In this document: in pieces, positions 13,635 through 24,515 of the stretch | Layout of the letters: every line of letters begins with the position of its first letter | How positions within the stretch are numbered: the first letter of the stretch is position 1 | Assembly (NCBI GenBank): GCA_965153355.1 | Contig: OZ231127.1 | Location: 50,096,001 to 50,160,000 of the forward strand | Direction of reading: 5' to 3' | Source of the DNA: Flaccisagitta enflata | Taxonomy: Eukaryota; Chaetognatha; Sagittoidea; Aphragmophora | Length of the DNA stretch: 64,000 nucleotides | Notes under the pieces: model-generated | Database searches by the model: none | What the model saw: only the letters and a program-made list of their open reading frames with translations | What the model was told of the DNA's origin: nothing | Made by a program: the position numbers and the translations under genes

Positions 13635-13734
13635 CTTACATAAGATCATGTTCCATCTTGTACCCACGAACAGGGTTCGGCAAAGTAGCCGAGCGCGCGA
13701 GCGGCGCTCGCAGGAAGCTAGCTAGGCCAGCAGG

Positions 13735-14335
13735 AAGGGAAGGTAGGAAGGAAAAGAAAAAGAAAGAGGAAAGAAAAAGAAAAAAAAGGAAGGAAGAAAA
13801 AAAGGAAAAAAAAAGGAAAAGGAAGGAAAAACGGGAGAAAAAAGGAAAGAAAGAAAGCGAAAAAAAGAAAAAAAGAGAGAAAAGAATGCAAAGAAAAAAA
13901 ACAAGGGGAAATGAAACATTAGAAGGAAGTAAAGAAAAAGAAAAAGAAAGGTTGTCAAAAAAGGAGGAAAGAAGGGAGGAGAGGAAGGAAGGGAGAAAGG
14001 ATGGAAGGTAGGAATGGAAGGAAAGCAGGAAGGAAAGAAGGAAGGAATGGAAGAAAGGAAAGCCGGAAGGAAGGAAAGATGGAATGGAAGGAAGGCAGGA
14101 AGGAAGAGAGAAAAGGAAGGAAGGATGGGGGAAAGTAAGAAAGGAAGGAAGGAAAGAAGGAAAAAAAATGGAGAAAGGTTTAAAGGAAGAGGAAGGCAGT
14201 CTGGAATGAAAAGGCTGCAAGGAAGGAAAGAGAGTGTCTTAATTGAGGTAAAGTAGATGGGATAGGTGGAAGAAAGGAAGAACAGGCATTGAAAAGGGCA
14301 GTACAGAAGGAAGCAAAGAACTGAGAGAAGGAAGT
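13735..14335. repeat. GGAA-rich polypurine tract
   Basis: About 600 nt of nearly pure purine with GGAA/GGAAA units on the plus strand. The frames across it are low-complexity Lys/Arg/Glu strings. Confidence 0.9.
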
Positions 14336-14485
14336 AGGGGAGGAGCCTAATTGCTGGCTCCGTTTATTAATTACACAACTTCCAAACTACATGATTAGGA
14401 AATAACAAAATTACACAATACCACAATCATAATATGAAAAATTTTTTAAAAAATATTGAAAAATTGCTTGAATTAAAAAAAAAGT

Positions 14486-14848
14486 TCCTTCCTTTCTTCT
14501 TTCTCCCTTCTCTCTCTCCCTCCCCTTTCTTTCTATATTTCCTCCTTTCCTTCCCTCCCTTCATTCCTTCCCTTCCTTCCATTCTTACTTCCTTTCTCTT
14601 TCTGCCTCCCTCTCTTTCCTCCCTTTGTTTTCTTCCTCCTCCCTCCCCTTCCCTGCTTCCTTTTTTCCGTGTTTCCCTTCCTTCCTTTCCTCCCTACCTT
14701 CCTTCCCCTCTTCCTTCCAACCTTCCTTCCTTCTTTCCATTCCTTCTTTCTTCCCTTCCTGCTTTCCTCCCCTCCATTCCTTCCTTCTTTCCTTCCTGTC
14801 TTTTTCCCCTTTGTACACTCCATCCTTTCTTTCTTCCTTCCTTATAAT
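14486..14848. repeat. CCTT-rich polypyrimidine tract
   Basis: About 360 nt of pyrimidine-rich CCTT/CTTC sequence, opposite in strand sense to the GGAA tract just upstream. The two could fold as a degenerate inverted repeat. Confidence 0.9.
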
Positions 14849-14862
14849 ACCCAAAAAACTAA

Positions 14863-14965
14863 AACAAGGCCAAGTAAGCCAATAAGGTGCGACGTGTAGA
14901 CGTGTCAAATAACTGACCAACCAACAGACACAGCCAGTTATTGAGGTGCTTTGTCGCACCTAAAG
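14863..14965 (-). mobile_element. Family C HINE-like element (C1)
   Basis: On the minus strand it starts about TTTAGGTGCGAC with the facing stem AGCACCT. It then has TGGCTGTGTC and a short GTTGGTC tract. It ends in GTCGCACCTTATTGG, a GGCC-loop-GGCC hairpin and TTGTT. At about 105 bp this is the shortest family. It is directly followed by D2. Confidence 0.8.
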
Positions 14966-14968
14966 ATT

Positions 14969-15612
14969 AACTAGTCATCCAAGGATCGCACATGGTCAGT
15001 GGTACCGATGCCCTGCTTGGAGTGATTAGCTGAAGAAGTGGAGTGAGAGCAGGGCAGCGGCCCCAAAGGGCCAATGTCCTGTAGGACACAGAGGTGAATT
15101 TTCAGAGGTCCTGAGAAAGCACATTTAAGGACTGATTTGATGAAATGGAGCACAGTAATGAGTTCAGTGATAAGGGCAGATTAGAGATTAGAGGTTATCT
15201 TGAGGGCTGAATTGAGACCCAAGTGGTCAGATATTAGGTATAGGAGGGCTGATCTTAGGCCTGAAATGGTTGATTTTACAGCCTGCCAAGGCTGATTTAG
15301 GGCCTCAGTGGACTGAATTTGGGCTTGAGAGAGCTAATTTTAGACCTGAGAGGGCTGATTTTGGGCCTGAGACGACTGATTTTAGGCCTGACAGGACTGA
15401 GTTTTGGGCCTCAGAGAACTGATTATGGGCCTGAGAGGGCTGATTTGGGTCCTGAGAGGGGCCTTTGGGGGATGGATGTATGGATGGACGGACGGATGGA
15501 TGGATGGACGTCTGGAAATTCACCCCTGTGTGCTACAGGACATTGGTCCTTTGAGGGGCGCTGCCCCTGTGTCCTACTGGACATCGGCTCTTTGGGGCCG
15601 CTGCTCAAAAAA
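14969..15612 (-). mobile_element. Family D HINE-like element (D2)
   Basis: On the minus strand the 5' end is at 15612 (TTTTTTGAGCAGCGGCCCC). The GGCCCC-AAA-GAGCC hairpin box is duplicated (15540-15600). A GTCC/CATC tract and a minisatellite of about 25-bp units related to AGGCCTGAGAGGGCTGATTT follow. The 3' part has TGCCCTGC/GCAGGGCA pairing, GATCCTTGGAT and GACTAGTT. Confidence 0.82.
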
Positions 15613-16443
15613 GTTAGAACAGATGGATGGATGGACAGACAGATGGACCAACAGCAATGTACAGTTTTATAGTACTGTGCTTGTTTTTCTTTTGCTTTCT
15701 TTTATTCAATATAGGGGAAAATTGACGCGAAAATCATACGCGTTTCTGGCAAGAAGGTACAGCTTGAGAAATTTTGCTCGCAGGAAGCAAAATGTTTTGC
15801 CGAGCCCTGCCCACGAAGCTCCCTTGAAGTTGAACCAAGAAACCCACGCAGCGACCTCTGTTCAATTTGACCTTGTTCCTCCTCTTGTTTCATTCTTTTC
15901 ATATACTTTCTATGGGCAGATTTTTGCTTCTACTTGTTTTCTTTTTTTTTTCTTTTGTTCTGTTTTCTGCTGTGGGTCCCTTTGCTCTTTCCCATATCGC
16001 CTACAGATGGCGTTGTTCTGCCTTTCTCTGCTGACGTCATCACTTTTCTCGCGCTGTTGTCTTAAATCATTGGCTTCGCGGAACCAGGTATCAATTCACG
16101 CCGTCGTGACAAGGATTTGGCGTAATGGCGTAACCTCAGACGCTGAATAAATATGGTTACGTCTTTGGACTCTACAATACATCGACCATACGGGAATGAG
16201 AAAGGGGGGAGGAATGAGAGGGGGCAAAAAAATCAAGAAAAAGAAAAGAGACCGAATGGCTCAAGAAAAAAAAAGATAGACTAGCGGAGAAAAGTTGAAA
16301 ACTCAAGAGGGAAAGGGAGAAGGACAGACCGGGACACTGGCAGAAAGATGTGTACAAATAAACCCACAGACAGACTATAAAATAGATAGTTGTGCAGGCT
16401 CTTGCAAAGAGGATAATAACGTATTTGGGGTCATTGGAACAAT
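15613..16443. other. Unassigned sequence
   Basis: A plus-strand frame is open across the D2 end into here (to 16150), but its N-terminal half is repeat sequence and the rest shows no recognisable domain. No gene is called. Confidence 0.35.
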
Positions 16444-16445
16444 TA

Positions 16446-17649
16446 CCATATTTTTTTCTAAAAAGCGCCCCCCTCTAAAAAGCGCCCCCCCCTCCTTTTT
16501 TTTATTGTTATATTTTTCACAAGAGATTTGAACAGAAATATTGAGTAAAATGATGAAAAAAACAACAACACAATGAACCATTTTCAAAGACTTTCAAACA
16601 GATATACAGTTAAGCTTCACTAGAAGGCATCTCAGGGGACCGGTTGATTTCATGCCTTCTAGGCGGGGTGCCTTATAGCCAAGCATGTATATTCTACACC
16701 ATACTGAGTATATATGGCTTCACTTATTCTATCTTGTCGTTTGATACACAATCCAAAAGGCATAGAGGGATGCTTAGAAGTGGCATCAAGAAGAATTTGG
16801 ATCTTCCTTTACTTTTTGCAAAAAGTAAATAGTCTCACTGTTATCTTTAATCATCAACCAGCTCGCCACCAAACTTACCATGAATAAGACTAGAAAAGTG
16901 ACTGCAGTGCTTAAAAGATATGGACAGATCAGAGTGTGTCAGAGTGTGTCACTTTTATTGATTTAAAAAGTAGTATGGTAGCGACCATTCTTAAGCCTAT
17001 TACTCTAAAGATATAAAATGGTTGAAAATGGCATTCATCCACTAACATGGCATCATCGATCTTTTATTGGCATGGATTCATCGGCTAATCGACTTTTCAC
17101 TCCTCTTCTTCTTCATCATCTCCCTCCTCTTTCGTCACTTGCTCTTCATCATAATCATCGATGCTCGGTATACCTCTTCATCGTCATTGGTATTCCTCAT
17201 CATCATCATTATCGCTCTCATCAGTATTTCTTCTCCATCTTTTTCCTTCTCTTCCACCCTTTGCTTATCCACCTCCTCTTCCTTGAAACACTTTGTTTGT
17301 CAGATGCCTTCAAAGCGAGCAAAATATTTACCAAAGACCCCATTTTTCATGCGCTATAGTGAAATTTGCCTAGTAGGCGGGTGCCTAATAGGCGGGGCTT
17401 ATCAACAAAGGAATTAAGAGAGAAAAGTTGGGACTTTTCAAATCATGCCTTGATGCGAGGGATGCCTTATTAGCGGGTGCGCTCTAGTGAAGCTCGACTG
17501 TATACAAGGAATATCTCCATTTTGAGTCAAATTCAGCATTTTAGAAGCCTTTCCTGAAAAAGATAGACTGAATGACAGCTCATCTACAATATAAAAGGGG
17601 CGCTAATTGGAAGGTTGAAAAGCCGGGGCGCTTTTTAGAAAAAATACGG
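16446..17649. mobile_element. TIR element with GCGCCC ends (copy 1), interrupted
   Basis: Inverted termini CCATATTTTTTTCT and CCGTATTTTTTCT, each followed by AAAAAGCGCCCC, are flanked by TA. The interior matches copy 2 at 39252-39579 (for example TTCATCTACAATATAAA-like sequence and CTCCATTTTGAGTCAAATT). Copy 1 is split by a second element at 16607-17500. The TA flanks suggest a Tc1/mariner-type MITE. Confidence 0.8.
16607..17500. mobile_element. Nested Tigger/pogo-like TIR element
   Basis: The ends CAGTTAAGCTTCACTAGA and TCTAGTGAAGCTCGACTG are imperfect inverted repeats flanked by TA (16605-16606 and 17501-17502). Subterminal GCGGGTGCC/GGCGGGG boxes recur inside. The homologous repeat at 39252-39579 runs through the same position uninterrupted, which acts as an empty site. 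The interior encodes no recognisable transposase. Confidence 0.85.
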
Positions 17650-17983
17650 TAGATTCGTAAACAGCATGACCGACGGACGATTAAAGGGGCAGACATAATT
17701 TTATTGTAATTGGATAGTCATTTTCAAATTTCTTTTTCCTGATCGGGGTAATTTGCAGACAGTATTTAAATTTTCTCTGTTGATTTAACAATTTACAGAT
17801 CAATCAGGGCTAGAGAAATCATTTTTTTCTTCTCTTTAACTGTTTCCATGGCAGTGATATGGTAACAAGTAACACAGTGAAAGCCTCTGTTCAGATATGT
17901 GGCGCCCCACTTGACCAGAATTTTTAAACGAGTCTCCCTCGTTTTTTAAGATCCAAAATGAATGAAATATTTTTTTTACTTCT
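17650..17983. other. Unassigned sequence
   Basis: No recognisable feature. Confidence 0.35.
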
Positions 17984-18224
17984 TCTCAGTTGCGGACACG
18001 CAACTCTACATGAGGCTTTGTCCGTCAGTCCGTCGGTCGGTTCGTCGGTCGGTCCGTCGGTCTGTCCGTCGGTCCATGGGCAAGAGTCGAAAAGTGTATT
18101 TTAGAAGCTTTTTGTGCATGTGTCTGCTTTGGGAGGGGGGTTGGGTGGGGCGTTGGGTGTGGATGGGGGTTGGCTGCCCCTGCCCACCCGTCCGCAACGA
18201 TATTGTGACCCCGCGTCACTTGTT
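17984..18224 (+). mobile_element. Family B2 HINE-like element
   Basis: The 5' stem AGTTGCGGAC faces CGCAACT. A GTCGGTCC tract runs from 18017 to 18075. Near the 3' end GTCCGCAAC is the exact complement of the 5' stem, followed by GTGAC-CCCGC-GTCAC and TTGTT. The stem sequence differs from family B while all pairings are retained. The 5' T run is eroded. Confidence 0.78.
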
Positions 18225-19371
18225 ATTTTGAATTACGTCGTCACATCTCTGTAAGAAGGTCCTCTCATATCGCTCACCACTTTCCCCCCTCTGTTAGCCC
18301 GATCTTGAAATCTGATGTTCCAAGATGCTTCGACATGTCCACTGTCCAGTTATCCACGTGATTTCATTGACCACTTTTCTTTTGCGGGTGGTGATGAACT
18401 AAACATTACCCATTGCAGAACATACGCGACTTTGCTTTAACGTGTTGCATGATGCCTGCTGGAATTTTCCTCTTTTACTAGAGTGCTTGCCAAAGGAATG
18501 GGCATCATGATTATGCCTTGAATTGAAGCTGCTCTTTTACCAACAATATTGGCAATATAGAAATACCTACAAAATTACTCATGGGATTGCGTGCTGCATG
18601 CCTTACAGGTGGACATGCCCTATTAGCGGGTGAGCTCTAGCGGTTCTCCACTTTGTTGAAAAGAGGAACCTTCGAAATTGATAGAATGCACTTTTTCCGA
18701 GGGCGCGTTGATGGTAAGGGAAAGCAGGTGTTGATCTTGGCATGGGTGCATAGACTCGGAAGGCGATTGCTCAGGTGGCGACTCAACCAACTGAGAAAAA
18801 TGGCCAAAACTTAAACGAAAGAAAAGAAAGTGCAACCACGCCCGAGAAATTGCCTTCCCTTCGAAGAGAGTGGGTGAGGGCCCCTCATCGGGGAGGGGGG
18901 GGGGCTTATACTGACTGATAAGGAAACAGTCAGATCGCTTGCGTTCAGATCGCTTGCGTTGTCGCATGTGCTTGCTCGTTTGTGCATGTTTGTGTTTCTG
19001 TGAACACTTGTATCTCAATTTCAGAGTGTGAGAGTCTATATTTTTGAATTTGTGTGTATATGAGCGTGTGTCTCTCAGCCGCTCAAGAAGGAGATAAGAA
19101 GAAAAAAAAAAATGAAAATGAGTCTAAGATAAAAACCCCCGAAAAGGACAAATAGCAAGACGAAGGGATTCAGAGTCAGAGACAAAGAAACAGAGAGACA
19201 GAGACCGTGAGACACAGGTGGCGAGTGTACAGAAACCTCCCGTCATCATCGTTAATTGCGTTGCCTCTATGGTGAGAGGTCTGATTAAATTCGGAGTATG
19301 GACCAGCAAATGGCACAACTGGAGAGAAAGAAGGCAACGCAAAAACGGGAAAAAGAAGAAAAGTGAATGGG
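18225..19371. other. Unassigned; one TIR-like end
   Basis: 18610-18650 contains CCTATTAGCGGGTGAGCTCTAG, resembling one terminus of the element at 16607-17500, but I find no matching left end. A small frame at 18623-19018 has no recognisable domain. Confidence 0.35.
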
Positions 19372-19559
19372 AACAAGGCCGGATACAAGGCTACCCCAGT
19401 CGAGTGCGGGTGGGCAGGGGCCGTGTTTGAGGTCACTCGATCATTTGGGTAGGAGCAGTGAGGCAAGAGAGTAAAGACTGCAAAAAAGCTAAAAAAAAGT
19501 GTGACGGACCGACGGACCGACAAAGTGGGGTGTTGAGTCGCGTAGCACGCGACTAAAAA
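19372..19559 (-). mobile_element. Family B HINE-like element (B3)
   Basis: On the minus strand: TTTTTAGTCGCGTGC, facing ACGCGACT, CGGTCCGTCGGTCC, then CCCGCACTCGACT and a 3' GCCGGATACAAGGC-type hairpin region ending TTGTT. A (GAA)n tract starts 40 bp beyond its 5' end. Confidence 0.83.
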
Positions 19560-19598
19560 GAAGGAACTGAATGAGGAAAAGGAAGCAGAAGTAGAAGG

Positions 19599-19693
19599 AG
19601 AAGAAGAAGAAGAAGAAGAAGAAGAAGAAGAAGAAGAAGAAGAAGAAGAAGAAGAAGAAGAAGAAGAAGAAGAAGAAGAAGAAGAAGAAGAGG
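19599..19693. repeat. (GAA)n microsatellite
   Basis: About 31 GAA units. The sequence from 19694 to 20089 is A-rich and shows no gene. Confidence 0.97.
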
Positions 19694-20089
19694 ACAACAA
19701 CTGCAACGAAAACAAAAAGGAGAGGAAGAAGGAGGAATAGAAAAAGAGAAGAGGAAGAGAATAGAAAAAGAGGACGAACAGCAGAAGAAAACGAAAATGA
19801 AAATGAAAAAAGAACAATATATTGCAATAGGAAGAAGATGAAAAAGTAAACTTTGGATGAAGATGAAACAGAAAAATGATATCTATAAATTTCCGTTTTT
19901 TTCAGACTATTTTGACATAAAACTCACATCATCAACATCTGCAGCATCTCATGCGAATGACGGCGAGGTTGGAAAGATATCTTCCCCGTGGCTTTAGATG
20001 GCGTCAACTATGGAGCAAGAACCAGCTTAGAAGGATTTGATGCCGATTAACAAGGAGAAACATGAAGACAACGACACTTAAAGGATGAA

Positions 20090-20800
20090 GGCTGCATAAC
20101 AGCACGAGGGCTTTTGACCCAATTTGCTCAGATCCTTTATGTTCGTAGGCTATGTGTACCATATGATGGTAAAAGACACCCCCTGAAATGTTCAGACCCA
20201 TTTGATAAAGCAAAACCCGAGCCGCCACACAGCCCCCATCCCATGGTAAAACATAGAGAGTAGAATGGGCTCAATTTGGGCATTTGAAAGAAACATTATT
20301 TCCAAGCTCTTTTCATGTTCTAATTGCATAATCAGAGCCCAACTTATTTGGAAAATCGACTTGGGCTTGACCTAGGCATTCCGTAATCAATGCTGTTGTT
20401 GTATGAAAAAATATTGCTGAAATTTGAGAGAAAATTTCTTCCATAGTTATTCTATACAACTAAAGCATTGATTACGGAATGCCTAGATCAAGTCCAAATC
20501 AATTTTCCAATGAGATATGGCTCTGATTATGCAAATAGAATATTAAATTTTAATTCAAAAGTGCTTGGAAATAATATTTCGTTGTTATGCCCAAGTTGAA
20601 CCCACTCTAATAGAGAGGGGGAAGAGCTAAATTCAACCCTGTATATTTTCTATGGGAAATAATGGGGGTGGCAGTCCAGGTTTCGCCGTATCCGATGGGT
20701 TTGAGATTTAAAGGGTTGTTTTCTACCATCAAATGATACACATTGCCGGCGAACATGGAGAATCTGAGCACATTGGGTGAAAAGCCCCGGAGTACGCTGA
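20090..20800. repeat. Imperfect palindrome, centre about 20430
   Basis: The left arm 20090-20395 and right arm 20465-20800 pair throughout, for example CATTCCGTAATCAATGC at 20378 with GCATTGATTACGGAATG at 20466. Probably a palindromic MITE. Confidence 0.85.
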
Positions 20801-21168
20801 GGAAAATACATTTTTTTTTCATGCTAGGACCCAGAGGAGGGCCCAGATTTTTTTATTTTGATGTAACTAATGTATTCTAAAAATTTCAGGACCATAGACG
20901 TTCTTAAACATTCATCATAATGCACCTGAAAAATGGCTCATCCTTAAGGGGGCCAAAATTTCAAAATCATTTTTTGTCAAATCTGAGGAAAATACATTTT
21001 TTTTTCATGCTAGGACCCAGAGGAGGGCCCAGATTTTTTTATTTTGATGTAACTAATGTATTCTAAAAATTTCAGGACCATAGACGTTCTTAAACATTCA
21101 TCATAATGCACCTGAAAAATGGCTCATCCTTAAGGGGGCCAAAATTTCAAAATCATTTTTTGTCAAAT
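20797..21168 (+). repeat. Tandem duplication of a 186-bp unit, apparently perfect
   Basis: Unit 1 is 20797-20982 and unit 2 is 20983-21168. I see no difference between them by eye, so the duplication is recent or homogenised. A single diverged inverted copy lies at about 22015-22255. Confidence 0.92.
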
Positions 21169-21224
21169 CTGATACCAGATTCAGATTCCTTGTAAAAAAT
21201 TATGTCAGAAACTAAAATTTCTTT

Positions 21225-21345
21225 TACCAAAATTTTGTTTTTAAGCTGAAAAAACGCAAAAAACCTTCAGAAATCAGGGTTTTTAAAAAACTAGGTCTTT
21301 TTTGAGGTTTTTTGCATTTTTTCAGCTTAAAAACAAAATTATGAA
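21225..21345. repeat. Short palindrome
   Basis: TTTTTAAGCTGAAAAAACGC pairs with GCATTTTTTCAGCTTAAAAA around a centre near 21285. The B7 element abuts the right arm. Confidence 0.8.
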
Positions 21346-21348
21346 GAA

Positions 21349-22011
21349 AACAAGGCCAACACCTTACAGTTGCGTGCGGTTGTTAAGACCATTAGACTAA
21401 AAGACCAAAAGACTAAGAGACTCAGGGGATGTTTCTAGTGAAAGCGTGAAACGCGTTCTGATCGCATTTTAAGACAAACGCGTTTTAACGAGTGAGACCA
21501 TTGAAAAAAAGTCTCAGTCCTGTCAAGGATCGAACCCCCAAACCATAACAGGACAGTTGGATGACTTATCAGTGCGCCACGAAGCACAACATAATCTCGG
21601 GTGATGGGATTAGTATATTTTCAAAAAAGATTGGCAAATTATTGCCCAAACGTAGTTCAAGGCCTGTGCAAGAGCACCTTTTTCCAAAAATCACAGGGTA
21701 TTCACGATAAGTGTCTATCCCCACGGTGGCGTACATGCAGCGTGCGCGACTGTGGTTCTAAAGGTGAAAGATCGAACCCTGCAATCCTCAGATATTTTTT
21801 TCAATGGCCCTACTGCCTAAAACGCGTTAATCTTGGAATACGACCAAAACGCGTTTCAGGCTTTCACCAGAAACATCCCCTGAATGTATATTGACTTGAA
21901 TTAACTTGAAATAACTTAAAATGGCGTAAAACGACGAAAAAAGCTAAGCGTGACCGACGGACCGACAGACGGACAGAGTGGGTTGTAGAGTCGCGTGCAC
22001 GCGACTAAAAA
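21349..22011 (-). mobile_element. Family B HINE-like element (B7), split by an insertion
   Basis: Its minus-strand 5' part is 21883-22011 (TTTTTAGTCGCGTGCACGCG, GTCCGTC tract, CACGCTTAGC). Its 3' part is 21349-21422 (GTCTTAACAACCGC, GGTGTTGGCCTTGTT). Together they align with the uninterrupted copy at 29942-30206. A 460-bp TIR element sits between the halves. Confidence 0.85.
21423..21882. mobile_element. TIR element with tRNA-like arm interiors
   Basis: The ends CAGGGGATGTTTCT and AGAAACATCCCCTG belong to imperfect inverted repeats of about 110 bp that contain AAACGCGTT boxes. Inward of the left TIR on the minus strand (about 21590 to 21518) lies a tRNA-like stretch with A-box-like TGGCGCACTG and B-box GGTTCGATCC. 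A weaker counterpart faces outward on the right (21730-21785). The termini look hAT-like, but no target duplication is visible. Confidence 0.65.
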
Positions 22012-22014
22012 TAC

Positions 22015-22260
22015 AGTATCTGACATAATTTTTTACAAGGAATCTGAATCTGGCATCAGATTTGAGGAAAAAAGATTTTGAAATTTTGGCCCCCTTAAGG
22101 ATAAGCCATTTTTTAGGTGCAATATGATGAATGTTTAAGAATGTCTGTGGTCCTGAATTTTTTAGAATACATTAGTTACATCAAAATGAAAAAATCTGGG
22201 CCCTCCTCAGGGTCCCTGCATGAATAAAAGTGTATTCTCCTCAGCGTACCCCGGAGCTGC
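22015..22260 (-). repeat. Inverted copy of the 20797-21205 unit
   Basis: The reverse complement matches one 186-bp unit plus its flanks, including CTCAGCGTACCCCGG at 22236, which corresponds to CCCCGGAGTACGCTGAGG at 20785. The pair brackets the B7 insertion. Confidence 0.82.
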
Positions 22261-23345
22261 TGCATATTACAATCGCGCAACGCGTCCATTCGCTGACAAC
22301 CCCAGGAGACAGAGTAAAAACGACGGCGGAATCAGAGAAATCCTCAGGCAATATCAGAGATCTGCGTTTACCGATTAGACAACATCAAAGAATGGAAATA
22401 ACGAGGCTTAATGACGGTCGTTTGCCGACGTCACCTAGGAAAAAAAGATGGAAATTGACGAGCGAAGATGTGGGTTAATCACACGAATGCAGAGAAGATC
22501 TAGTCTGAGTAGCGTGTCGTGATGGCGCCACTTGCCTTTTATTTTGATAGGCTATTAACATTTTGATGGAATTATGATGTAATGGTTACGACAAGTGCAA
22601 TGCTCACTAAACTTTTCCTCACTAAACCCAAACGGAAACTTATCAAAGAAGGCTTTATGAAACCACACTGACTGATAGCTATGGTCATATTTCCTATTTT
22701 TCCACCATGTAAATATTCTGAATCTAGCTGTCATTATACCGCACCCTTTTCGAAAGCGTTTTGGTACCACGAATGCACGTTACCACTAAAGGTCTCAAAT
22801 TCATGTTTCATGATTGACACGATTAATTGGGGTGAGCTGTAGCCGAAACTGATTCAGACTGACCAAATTTCAAGGATAAAGAGACTAATCCATTTTCTTA
22901 GGCTCAAGATGTATAAAAAATTTATGAAAAAAACTCTTCTCAAGGATGTGTTCCTAATTGAGCTCATCTTCAACCAATCACAGTCCCTTTATGGCGTAGT
23001 ACTAGTAGCATGATGGGTTGAAGATATAGCTAAAAGGGGTACACGGGTAGAAGGGTGGAAGTATGAAGGGTAGACCGGTTGAAGACGGAATCAGAAAAAA
23101 AACCCACACCATTAGTCCATTACCATAAACGGCAATCGCCTGCAAGTGCGCCAACATACACAAACTTTCATTTTCCCCTTTTTTAGGAAAAACAAAAGAA
23201 GAAGAATGAGTGAAAGCCCGATTAGCATATAATAAGATTTTTCCCGTCAGCTGCGAGTTTGGCTTCACGCGGTGTCACTTTTCACCACCAACCACGCCCC
23301 AACCTTCTGGTTTTAAAAGCTTTTTTTGCTCTCTAAAGTTTTTCT
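22261..23345. other. Unassigned sequence
   Basis: No gene or repeat recognised. GGGTAGAAGGGTGGAAG-type purine repeats occur near 23040. Confidence 0.35.
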
Positions 23346-23480
23346 ACTTTTGGTCGCGTGCTACGCAACTCAATACTCCGCTGTATCGGTCGGTCGATTG
23401 GTCGACCAGGCTGTCGGTCCGACAGTCCGTCGGTAACACAGCTTGTCTTGTCTTGTCTTGTCTTATCTTGTCTTGTCATA
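23346..23480 (+). mobile_element. Family B HINE-like 5' fragment (B4) with a (TTGTC)n tract
   Basis: The 5' stem GTCGCGTGC faces ACGCAACT, followed by GGTCGGTCG/GTCGGTCC. It then runs into a pentamer repeat (CTTGT)n at 23441-23477. No 3' end is recognised. Confidence 0.6.
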
Positions 23481-24169
23481 TTGTTTGAAAGGGAAAGGCA
23501 AAAATCCACAATCCTCGAATCGCGTGTCTTCGTGTGCATAAGTGCGCATACTGTAGAATAGTGTAGATACTAATCGTACTGTATACATGCAGACGTATAT
23601 CTACATGTTGGTTTTCAGTTGTTTTGACGCGATGTGGCTGAGTTAGAACTTAACACGCTTCTCAATTAAGCTTTTTTTATGGAAATAGAATAAAGTTTGA
23701 GCAAAACTCCATTATTGCGGATGTCTTTTGATGTTATTTGGTTGTTTTTCGGTTAATAGTTCATTTTTCGAGTGAAATTTATCTCTGAGAGCTTTTTCAT
23801 AGAGAAAACGTAATGAAATGGTGCTGCATCTGTAAGGTCGCATGGCCTACAAGAATCTAGTGTTTGATTGAAATCAAGTTTCTATGCAAAACCCAATTTA
23901 GCTTTCAAATGCAATCTCGCAACATTTTAGGAAGTTTTATTTTCCAATAGTTGGTCACTACATTGGTCCGTTTGTCTGTTGGTGCCTCAATACATTGTAA
24001 CCGCTCTCAAATGCTACTCTTGATGTTGTGATAGAAAACTAAGACTGAAATTCATGAAACACTGATTTGACCAAATGGCCCAAATTCAACATCTGCATTT
24101 GTGGAGTTGCCTTACAAACTCCATTGTATTTCCACCTATAATCGAGGGTGTTAAAATCCAGTTCTTGTC
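23481..24169. other. Unassigned sequence
   Basis: No recognisable feature. Confidence 0.35.
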
Positions 24170-24515
24170 CTTATGGTGGTTTGAGCCTTTTGGGGTGGTT
24201 GCTGGGTGGTTAGAGGCTGGTTATGAGAATAATGTATAGCTCTGCTGATCTGGCTCATAGTGAAGGTAGTTAAAGCCTCTTGGGGTTGTTACTGGGTGGT
24301 TAGAGGCTGAGTATGGGAGTTTTCTTTAGCTCGGATGACCTGGCTCATAGTGAAGGCGGTTTGACCCTTTTGGGGTGGTTGCTTGGTGGTATAAGGCTGG
24401 GTATGGGAATTTTCTTCGGCTCGGCTGATCTGGCTTGTAGTGAAGGCGGTTTGACCCTTTTGGGGTGGTTGCTTGGGGGTTAAGGGCTGGGTATGGGAAT
24501 TTTCTTTGGCTCATA
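24170..24515. repeat. 90-bp minisatellite, about four copies
   Basis: The landmark CATAGTGAAGG recurs at 24257 and 24347 and, as TGTAGTGAAGG, at 24437, giving a 90-bp period. Copies are 80-90% alike by eye. Confidence 0.88.

Noticed and set aside
15404-16150. 248-codon plus-strand frame
   Set aside because: Its first third is the D2 element. The remainder has no recognisable domain or homologous second copy.
21518-21590. Functional tRNA gene on the minus strand
   Set aside because: It has A- and B-box-like motifs, but it lies next to a transposon TIR and the anticodon and acceptor pairings are poor. Kept as a tRNA-like part of the element.
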